In this document: in pieces, positions 54,934 to 64,000 of the stretch
How positions within the stretch are numbered: position 1 is the stretch's first letter
Layout: every line of letters starts with the position of its first letter
Source of the DNA: Isoperla grammatica
Lineage: Eukaryota; Arthropoda; Insecta; Plecoptera; Perlodidae
Length of the DNA: 64,000 bases
Reading direction: 5' to 3'
Assembly (NCBI GenBank): GCA_945910005.1
Contig: OX246739.1
Location: 12,312,292-12,376,291, forward strand
Position numbers and translations under genes: made by a program
The notes under the pieces: model-generated
Seen by the model: the letters and a program-made list of their open reading frames with translations, nothing else
What the model was told of the DNA's origin: nothing
The model's database searches: none

Positions 54934-57202
54934 TTGGCGAAGTAGGCGAAGCAGACCAAATATTCGAATTGATATACGCCCTATAAGAATTCTATAATAA
55001 AGTAAAACACGAAATTATACGAACTTCTAGCAAGACAATATTGGTAATAGAAATGCACGAGTGCAATACAAAATAACACTATTGGAATAGGTAGTATAAA
55101 AAAGATTCTCAGTCGATTTCAAAAAGTGACTGGAAACAAAATGGTGAAACCGTATACGAACGTGTCTCGATTACCACATGAATGTTGACGTATACACTAA
55201 AACATGCTAGATTGAACGTCAGCGAAATGTAGCGGGGCACATGTCTGCGTCTCTTGATTATATTTGTCAGCACGCATATTACGCAAACTCGCCCCTTGCC
55301 GCACATCAGCACACGGTTTCAGTTTCAAGTCAACACACTCAAACCTATAACACAGAGTGCCTTGGGGACACACGCCGCGCAAACCCCCTCGATTAATGAT
55401 TATCATTAATCAGATGCCATAAGTGAAATACATTTATAGCGGATGTTTTATGCGCCTGTCTCTTATGCAACCCGCCTCCCCATGTGGCAACGAACATGCA
55501 ACCCATTCACATAATGAACTTGCTAATTAGTTTATAAATAGCACCCACCACTCGACTGATAGGGCAGTATCACTTTATATGTATACAGTATAGTGTAATT
55601 GCGTCTCAGAGCTTATGTAATTTACTGGAACTCGATCCAACAACATCACTGGCTATTTATTACATTAGCTTTGTTCAGTATAAAACTGAGACATCATACT
55701 TACAATGTGATTATTTGATTGATGTAATAGTTGGTTTGTAGTAAATTGATTTTGTAAAGTTTGTATCACAAACAAACGAGTGCAGCTCTCAAGCAATATA
55801 GTTGAGTTACGCGGTATAATTTTAATGAAAATATTAACGTTTGGCATGTTCTGGTCTTTGGATACCCTTTGCACCAGATGTCAAGTAAACTCTGTAAATT
55901 GGCTAAGGCAGATCTATGAATCTGCAGGTTAGGTCGTTGTGTGTGGCTATACTTAAAAACGGCAATGAGTATAGAAATCGTGAAAAGTTAAAAGTTTGCT
56001 CCCAAAAATTCTCGTGCGACATAAATTGGGCATGTTTCAAGCACAGTTCAACCACAAATTAGTGTTTGAAATAAACGATGGAATTGTTTGTGTGTTCAAA
56101 GTCACAGATAACATGAGATATATTAATCGTGTTCTGTATAAATCGTCAATATTAGAATGACAGTCAATTTGAATAGTAATTTAAACAATATAATATACCG
56201 GTTGTCATTTATTGATTGGGAAAATCACTATAGGCCTACCAATTGTGAGATTGAAACAATTGGAACGATTTAAAAAAAAGAAGGGATATGTTTGCTATGC
56301 TAATACCACTAGTGTGATAATGTATAGGACAGAATATACACACATTTCAAAAAATTATTAATTAACGTAAATACATCTATTTTTGCAGCACTTTGTTAAA
56401 GATCGGGACAATTAAGCAGCTTTGCAAATCAACAAAATTTCATACAGAACGCAGAGCTACAGAAATAAAAAACTAAGCCGAATTAAATTAAAAGACTATG
56501 GTAGGCCTACCGTGAAGTTTTTCTGCGACGATATTTAAATAATTACTTTCCTCTTTAGAAAAAAAAAACACTTTTCCAGCAAGAACTGAAAGGCTCGTTA
56601 AGAAATTAATTTCGCGACAGGTGTAAATCCATCATGAAAACGCCGTTAAAAGTTTTCCGGGCATGCTCGCAAACGGGGAACTGCAAAAAAGAAATAATTG
56701 GAAATTGCGCATATCGTCCATTCTACCTCGTTATGTGACAGGAAACAAAAAGTTGCTTTATTACGATTCTCTTTCCCTTCCCTTCTATCTATCTTCCGTC
56801 TTACTTCTTAGCGAGTAATTTCTTTGACTGAGCTAGCTACAAAGGAGAAGAAGATGCTGATGTTCATAATTGCCTGGTACTTAAATGTACATAAATTATA
56901 TTATTAATCATTCTGATTAAACATTTTCCCGGGACACGATGAGAAATAAATTTCGATTATCTTAATTATACAGAGCGCATTTGATTTCTTAATATTATAC
57001 CACGCGTAAATGTTAACAAAACATAATATTTTCCGTTTTTCCCAACCCTCGTATCTTAACTTATACTCAACACATTATTAACGAAGGAAACGCTCTATAT
57101 TCCGCTAAGCCATCTACCTGTAGATTATACTTACACTTACTTTTTTTGCGTTGTTTGCATACGATTTTAAAAATAACTTCCACGGATAGTAATACAAAAA
57201 AT

Positions 57203-57514
57203 TAATCCTCGAAGCAATCTTCTAGATGTAACAAACAATATTATTAGCTTCTTTACCTGAGAATAATCCGTGCAACGTGTTCTGTCAGCGAGGATTATAT
57301 CCAACTTCCACATGACCTGGATTGGATATAGCGCCGCATGGGAATTATAGCGGCTGTCTGTCTTTAAAAAGTTTTATGTCTCTCTAAAAGACTGTCTGGA
57401 AGACTTTGCGACAGCAACCTTTACCGGATAAAATGTAGGTTCCATTTGGAATCAATGTAACGGGAAAAGGTTATTTGCCGGATTAATGCATCCATAGGGT
57501 ACGACAGTTAATCC
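57203..57514. promoter_or_regulatory. Candidate enhancer: cluster of TAATCC/GGATTA sites
   Basis: Five exact TAATCC or GGATTA hexamers lie within 312 bp: 57203-57208, 57264-57269, 57292-57297, 57480-57485 and 57509-57514. This is the core recognised by K50 homeodomain proteins such as Otx, Pitx and Goosecoid. Random expectation is well below one. The segment lacks simple repeats and transposon marks. Regulatory function is inference; no neighbouring gene was recognised. Confidence 0.35.
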
Positions 57515-58138
57515 TTGATTAACGCTACTTTAGGATTGGCTTTGAGAACATTTCATTCAAGGGAAGATAAGTCATATCTATACCTTACATATGAAGAGGA
57601 AATGATACAATCAACGCTCTAAGAATACCATCTAGATCAACTCGCATCTTGAAATACCAACTCGCGCGGGCATCATGTCCATTTATACACTGTTTGACTT
57701 ATACAAAATGAATTGGTTCTTAATGACTGCTGCAAACACGAAATAAAGTATGGTAAAATAATTTAAGCATATTATTTTGTTTGCCATTATTATTAGAATC
57801 AGAATTTTAAATGTGAAACAGCAGCATTATCTGAAATACACAAAAATAGCTCTATTTCATTCGAACATTTAGCATTATCAGAAATACACTTAAACTTAAC
57901 TCTCGTTTCAGTTGTTAATACTGAGAGGACAATTTTGCATTGTAGAAGATAATATCTTACATAATAAAAATAACAACCCTCATCGTTATTATTATAAAAA
58001 AGCTGCGTAATTTACTATGCATTTATGATCTTTAGCAACATTTGTGGCATGCATTGTATTCGGTGTCCGCATCGATTGAGAAGTAGTCGGTTGAACTTCA
58101 ATATAAGCACCAACACTCTGAAAGGAAACCGTTTATTG
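57515..58138. other. Non-coding AT-rich DNA
   Basis: No feature recognised. Confidence 0.6.
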
Positions 58139-58187
58139 ATAAACAAAATAAAATAAATAAATTCACATTTAGAGTCTACCCACTCTG
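58139..58187 (-). repeat. Dispersed retroposon-like repeat, 3'-end fragment C
   Basis: AAATTCACATTTAGAGTCTA followed by CCCACTC matches the tail-proximal part of copies A and B; the match ends soon after. It lies 190 bp from copy B in the same orientation, so it may be a 5'-truncated copy or a local duplication. Confidence 0.65.
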
Positions 58188-58378
58188 TAACACGAAACGA
58201 TTAAACACACACACACACATACGAATACAAATACAAACTCATGCTTATGTTCTCTCTATTAAAAACTAACCCATTCAATAGAATGTACTGGTAACGAGGC
58301 CCGTATATAATTAGCCTGTTAGCTGGTCGGCTCACTTCATGAACACCTCTACGTCATACTTGCACGATGATAAATAAA

Positions 58379-58569
58379 TAAATAAATAAATTCACATTTA
58401 GAGTCTACCCACTCAGTAATTAAACTGATTTGCAGTGGGGGACTTTAATTTAAAGTGACTAAACCAACCCTGTAGGCTTCGAACACCATCGACGAGTGAG
58501 CGATAACCAATCAAAGATCGATATTTCAAATATGAAACAGATGAATCAGTGATTGGACAGTGCGAACAC
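58379..58569 (-). repeat. Dispersed retroposon-like repeat, copy B
   Basis: Reverse-orientation relative of 1537-1845, uninterrupted. Its (AAAT)n tail lies at the left side, 58370-58390. It gives the pre-insertion sequence for the hairpin element nested in copy A. A 60-residue reading frame across it is a by-product of the repeat. Confidence 0.78.
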
Positions 58570-61500
58570 CTGCGGACAGATGCCAGAATCAACAAGGCCG
58601 ATTCAGAACAACTTTGAATTTATTGAGTGCTTCGTTGCTAGGACGGCTCCAAAGTCACCGTTTACTTATTCCTAAGCCAAGAACGCGCCTGAACGTGACT
58701 TGTGGGTTGGATATCTAATTCAATTATTAATTTATCTCTCAGTCACAGACGGATGTTTTGTTCCGATAGTTAAACGCTTGGGGTGAGAAACAACTGGTGT
58801 AAATAAGTAACTTAATTACGATGTTTTAATGTGTTTATGAAATATACCGTATTTGTTTTATTTGAAATGTTTAATTAACCGGAGAGTTTTTTATTTATAT
58901 CAGATTTAAATAAAAAGATTATTTTATAAAATAATTGCTTTTATAAAAGAGTAATTTTTCATATCTATCACCTTTTTAATGTTAAACCATTGGTAACCAA
59001 TTATTTTGTTCAAATGTCAACCATTTAAAATCTATGAAATTACATTTAAAATATAAAAAACAAAATCAGATTTAAACCCATAACAGTTGATTTAAATTTA
59101 AAAACATATTTGGATAAAAACAATCTCTGAAATGTGCACGAAACAAGTTTGTTAAAAATGAATAATTTTAGTTTCGATAATGTCCATTTTGTGTTGTTCA
59201 CGAGTGTTCCCCTCCAGGAAATTTCAGACATTTCCCGTTTAGTTGTTTTGTTGCAACTTTCAGCTCAACGAAACGTTTTCTATACATGTGTAGCTGTACC
59301 TTGAATTTCTCATTAAAATTATTATAACCGTTCCATATTCCATGTTTTGTTTATGGCCCAGCACGTGAAAAACGTAGGCCTAAGCCCAGATTAACATTTT
59401 AACACCTACAACCCACCAACCAAAGCTTGTTTCTAATAGCACCGAGGGTAGTTCCCATGATTAATAGCAAGGTACGGCCTACAGCAGCCAGATAAATTAG
59501 AAGGTAGAGACAAACAGCAACAAAAAACCATTCGCGAGTATAGCGGGCGAGCTGCCCTCATTTTATACCCAACCAATTTCGCTAAACCAAACTTGTGATG
59601 AGGAATTCGTCATGTAATTTTCAGTAAAAGGAGTGATTAAAATGAAATCTAAGAGCGTTTTCCTGTATGGGCAACTAAGTACAGTAAATAAATGTGGGCT
59701 GATTTCAATGCTTGGCCAAGATTCGTTCTGAAAATGTAGTTATCGTTCGTAATTATGTTATTCCACGGTGGATCGTGCGGTTGGGGCGCAGATCATAAGC
59801 ATTATACTGACGTAGCTTTGAATCCCGCAAAAGCAAAGTTTTTTGTAATTGTCTTTTATCTTAATCTCTAACTCACATCGTATTGAAAGCGTTCTTGCAA
59901 TAATACATGGACAGTCAAACATTATATTAAAATTCAGCAAACTAAATTAAACAAAATTAAAACAAAACAATGACAATGACTTGGTCACAATGCACGGATA
60001 TTATGCGACGCATGACATGTCCTATCATAAGGCAAAACGGGGTGCTGATTATACAAGGAAAAGGTTAAGTAAAATAGTAACATATTGCTAAAAAGAGTAT
60101 AATGTAGGAACACAGGATTTGCGCTTCATTCAGAACAAAATTCCTTTAGAAGTTATTTCCTTGCAAGGGTAAACTCAAATACCTATCAAGCAACCAACTA
60201 GGACCTGTGGAATGAAAGCTGTAAATATCCTCGTGCACCGAGACGCTCCCTCTCTCCCCCCCCCCCCCTCCCCACCTCCCCTTCCCCCTCTCATTTAGTG
60301 AGCATCAATCCGGACAATTATAACAGCATTCAACTACGACGGGGAGACACCCACTCGCAACCTACGGAAAAACAATTTATTTTCTATTATATATAAATGA
60401 AATACTGTACTACAACTCAACTGAACTCAACAAAAGTACTTCCGCGCTGCGATAAAAACGCAGCAGAGAGAGGGAGCGAGCATTACCCTCGTTTGCAAAT
60501 AAAACAAGTCGACAAAATTACTTGCTGGAGATTCGCTTCTCTCGAGTGCGAAATTGTTGCAAATAGTTGGACTTTTTTCAATCAAATTACGCCGGGCGTC
60601 GTCTCAAACTGTGAAACACCACAACGTGAAACGTAATCCAAACTTCCAACGGACTGTATAATTTATGATGTTTTATTTAAAGTAAACTCCTGTCAACGCG
60701 ATATTGGATTACACGAGCTCTATTAACTACACCCTTAATCCTTAAGGGACATTAGCATAATCTTTAACGTGTGTATGTAAATTATGCTATGTTATTTACT
60801 TTTCCAACGCGAAATAAAATAATGTTACATTTTAAACAGTATTTCTTCACGGGTAATGAACAACATTCTTAGATACGTAGAAATGTGTTACCAAACTAGG
60901 GATAAAATTACTAAAGTACGTTATACCAGTGGTTAATAAAACCGAAATGTCAAATTTTACAAACTCCACTCTGCGTACCACGCGTAACGTCGCGTCTGCG
61001 ATCAGAATTACACGCGCTTATCCGGCTTCATACAATAACAGTAATGCCAACACATGCCATTAAAACCTCACGACGTCGGTAATATTCGAAACATACATTT
61101 GTTGGATTAATTGCTAAATTCACTGTACGCGCTTGGTTTAAAACTTAACAAACCACCAAGGAAATTATTAGCAAAAACCGAAATAACACAACATCCATAA
61201 CTTATAATATTACCTAAATGGTAGTCATAAAACCATTAGCAGATAATCACCTCATAACTTTCAATTAATGAAGGCTTTATAATCAAATAAGCGATAAACT
61301 AATTTTGGTAACGACTTCATATTGCAATCAGTTAACTCGGAACCTCGTTTAACAAATAACGTTATTTCAATTGGAAAACAAATAATAATGTGAGAGGTAT
61401 ATTAAAAAGCGGATTTACATTCTTTATGATTGTGATAATCAAGTTGCGTAATTAGGAAACACAACGTATTGGTGACGATTTGGAAACGAAATAGCAGTAC

Positions 61501-62314
61501 AAATAAAACCCAATATAATCTGTGTGTCTCGATATTTGAATTACAAATTGTAGCCTTAAAATAGGTATTTCAGAATTCCGTGTTTTCTATTAGTGTAGGG
61601 ATATGCCCTATTTAAAAAAAAAATGTAATAAAGTCGTTACATTACATTTGCTTCGGACGTCAACAAACTGAAATACTCTCAAGACTCCAATCTTCGTCTC
61701 AACAAAAGCCGACAGTATGATACATCCTAACATCTATTAAGCTAAGCTAAGCTATTACTATTATGGTATTTGCTAACATGTATTTATTACATGTTTTGTT
61801 TTTAAGGAATCTGTTGCAATGCAGTTTACAGTCGTAAGAAGAGTGTTTGTGTTAACGAATCTCGCACGGTGACGCGCGAACGTGTAGTTGTTTTTGCTTT
61901 TGATCTAGTATAATCATCGTCAATAGAAACGAAAAACCTCAAAACACTTCGTATGTGTAAGAGAAAACACGACATTGAGTGGTTAGTTCAAGTATAAACT
62001 ATACGGCTTATATTTCCCATGAGTAGGAACACTACATAACCCGGCAAAGTGCTAAGCAGTAATGAGTATATGCCTACACTTTAGAGTCTGATATATCGAG
62101 CCGAGGACACAAAGCCTAGCTCCTATATAATACATAACACTATTTAACAACGTTCTAGGGCCAACTCTAGACACAGTGGTATACTTGTATACACATCGAG
62201 CTAAGCCTAAGCTAAAACAAAAACAACAGTGAACTAATCTCAAGTCCAAACTTCTAATTAGGGTGTGTTACCCTGTTTAATAAATAACGGTGGCGGGAAC
62301 ACAAAGTAATAGAA
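58570..62314. other. Non-coding AT-rich DNA
   Basis: Only frames below 80 codons, plus the polypyrimidine tract at 60246. An AAGCT repeat is at 61740-61754. No gene recognised. Confidence 0.6.
60246..60292. repeat. C/T-rich polypyrimidine tract
   Basis: Nearly uninterrupted C with a few T and one A over 47 bp. Confidence 0.9.
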
Positions 62315-62330
62315 CAGTGGCGCGCCTAGA
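62315..62330 (+). mobile_element. Possible lone hAT-like terminus
   Basis: CAGTGGCGCGCCTAGA resembles the hAT ends elsewhere in the window. No inverted partner was found within about 1 kb. Confidence 0.25.
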
Positions 62331-62937
62331 GTGCGGTCCGCCAACTTCGGAGACTTGCGGAGGCGTTGGTGCGCAGTGAATTGAATTATTGTAAATCAAG
62401 AAGAGATGGGAGTAAAAACAGTGCCGAAGAACATAGTTGAACAACTGTCCAATAGATGGCAGCATCGGGGGTAATACTCTAGCGACGCTGCTGTTCCCTC
62501 GTGGGTTTTACTCACAATAAGGAAGGTGCGCTATAATGGGGATATAATTACAGTGAAAGTGACGATTTTATAATTAGGGGATGGCGATGAATCATTTAAC
62601 GCTTCGAAGACGATCCACCTTGCTGCCTCGTGGAAATGTGTCTCTAGATATATCACACGAATACTTCCGACAAGAAATAATAAAACGATGAAATACAAAC
62701 CAACGGATATACAGCTTTCGTCCCGGCATAATATTAAAATAACACTTATGAGAATGTGCCGATTATTTTATACATTTGACACAGAAATAAGTTAACTAAA
62801 TAGGGCAGTTTTAGAAAGATTTCAGTCTATGAAAACCGTGGCTTGGGTGTTCTACGTTTTACTCAGTCATAACGCGATCGCTGTCTAACGGAATTGTTAA
62901 ATCTGCCCTTGTACATCAGGCGACACTAGAAAATGAA

Positions 62938-62995
62938 GAACTAGTAAAAGAAGAAGAGAGTAAAGAAGAAGAAGAGAGAACTAGTAAGTGAAGGG
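62938..62995 (+). repeat. GAA-rich purine tract
   Basis: Nearly all-purine stretch with AAGAAGAAGAG blocks and two GAACTAGTAA motifs. Confidence 0.75.
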
Positions 62996-63051
62996 TACAC
63001 GGAAACCTTCCTTATTCTAAGAGCTCTTCTGCGCATTTATCGTTGTTCAGT

Positions 63052-63091
63052 ATGGCTGCTAATTGTTGTAGATCACCTACCAATGTGAAAA
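63052..63091 (+). other. Possible first coding exon fragment
   Basis: CAGTATGGCTGC starts a 13-codon open frame that ends at a consensus donor, AAAA|GTGAGT. A purine-rich GAAGAA tract lies about 60-110 bp upstream. No continuation was found in the remaining 900 bp. Low confidence. Confidence 0.18.
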
Positions 63092-64000
63092 GTGAGTGAC
63101 TAGAAAATAACAAGGAAAGTGGTCCATATGTTTTATGATCGAGTATGTTTTGTCTTACTCTTCATTTAGATACTTATGTCGGCAGCTGTACAAACCTACG
63201 CATCAGTCGTAGGTATATGACTCATTATATCGAATCTGAAGAGTGTTAACCTATATTAAGAGTCCTGCACATGTCACAATGTACTTCTTAATTCTCAATT
63301 TGGCATTTAACGTTCCCTTCTAATACCGGAATTGTTAAATTTAAAATAAACTATAGTGTCTACTCTAAGAAACTACTTTTACCTTTTTTTATTGATTTTG
63401 ATTTCCATATGCTGTTTTAAGTTTCACAATTAATATTGTATGTGTATAGAAGTAACATTGTTGTGCTCGTTTGGTATAATCATTCACCAGGAGCACTGAT
63501 CATTGAGTTGTTTCGTGTCACAACCAGCCCTTACGTACCTACGTGTAAATGAAAGCCACAATTCCGTGTATTGAACAAGAATCGAGTGTTCTCTTAATAT
63601 ATTACCACGCGCCCCTAATTGGTAGCAACACCCAACGTGACTTTGTTCGGTATCCCCAGCCTTGTTTAGCCGTGCTCAAAAGTTCAAGCATGCTCCACAC
63701 AGTCCCCACGTCTCTAGAGATATTCCGCAACGTTTTAACTAGACGAAGGCACTAACTGCAGCATTAGGACAAACCATTAAACGAAGATCCGAGTAGAATT
63801 AATTTGATGACTTTCCGATTGGCTATACTGTTAAAACTTAAAACGTATACGCAAAAGTAAAGGGAGATAGCGTAAGATCCTGTTTTCATAAGCACACGCG
63901 CAATAACAAAATGCTTGCATTAGGATAAGAGGTGATATACATTTTAATAAAAGCCCAGTTACGAAGACACAATTATGCGAAATGAAATAGTAATGTAATA
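63092..64000. other. Non-coding DNA to the window end
   Basis: A 68-codon plus-strand frame at 63549-63755 has no recognised domain. No repeats seen. Confidence 0.55.

Larger units (their letters stand above)
53758..57202. other. Non-coding unique DNA
   Basis: A perfect GATTAATGA/TCATTAATC hairpin lies near 55391-55411. A GC-richer 69-codon minus frame (55197-55406) is unassigned. From 56590 the DNA is low-repeat and may include regulatory sequence. Confidence 0.55.

Overview
This window looks like AT-rich, gene-poor nuclear DNA of a metazoan, most likely a marine invertebrate. The clues are long microsatellites, many poly(G)/poly(C) runs, frequent TAGGCCTA-type palindromes, several families of short inverted-repeat transposons, and a Mag/Steamer-type LTR retrotransposon. 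The species cannot be named from the sequence alone. There is no bacterial gene organisation, no rRNA gene, no convincing functional tRNA gene and no CRISPR array.

The only long open reading frame belongs to a complete 4,971-bp Ty3/Gypsy-class LTR retrotransposon on the minus strand (44749-49719). Its two 216-bp LTRs look identical base for base. It is flanked by a 5-bp target duplication (tattt), has a tRNA-Leu-like primer site and a polypurine tract, and keeps one uninterrupted 1,365-residue Gag-Pol with protease, reverse transcriptase, RNase H and integrase. It therefore inserted recently and may still be capable of transposition. No envelope gene is present.

Most other recognisable content is also mobile or repetitive DNA. 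There is a 1,376-bp hAT element with intact ends and an exact 8-bp target duplication but only a C-terminal transposase remnant (24562-25937). There are several MITE-like elements (1654-1737, 3649-3783, 13515-13768, 21121-21267, 26060-26256, 42803-43111, 50975-51101). A family of roughly 76-bp palindromic fold-back elements has two copies with exact 9-bp target duplications. A dispersed retroposon-like family has copies at 1537 and 58379, and tRNA-derived SINE-like fragments are present. Tandem repeats include a CATA microsatellite (9421-9708), a 26-bp minisatellite (27408-27656), a 36-bp minisatellite with CCAAT and heat-shock-like motifs (39194-39314), a 179-bp duplication (40823-41173), and a higher-order repeat with long alternating purine-pyrimidine tracts (53108-53720).

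No multi-exon host gene could be assembled. Three weak exon-like candidates (18549-18731, 39140-39184, 63052-63091) and one homotypic cluster of TAATCC homeodomain sites (57203-57514) are listed as hypotheses. The remaining stretches are described region by region as non-coding DNA; most short ORFs there look like chance ORFs or translations of simple repeats.
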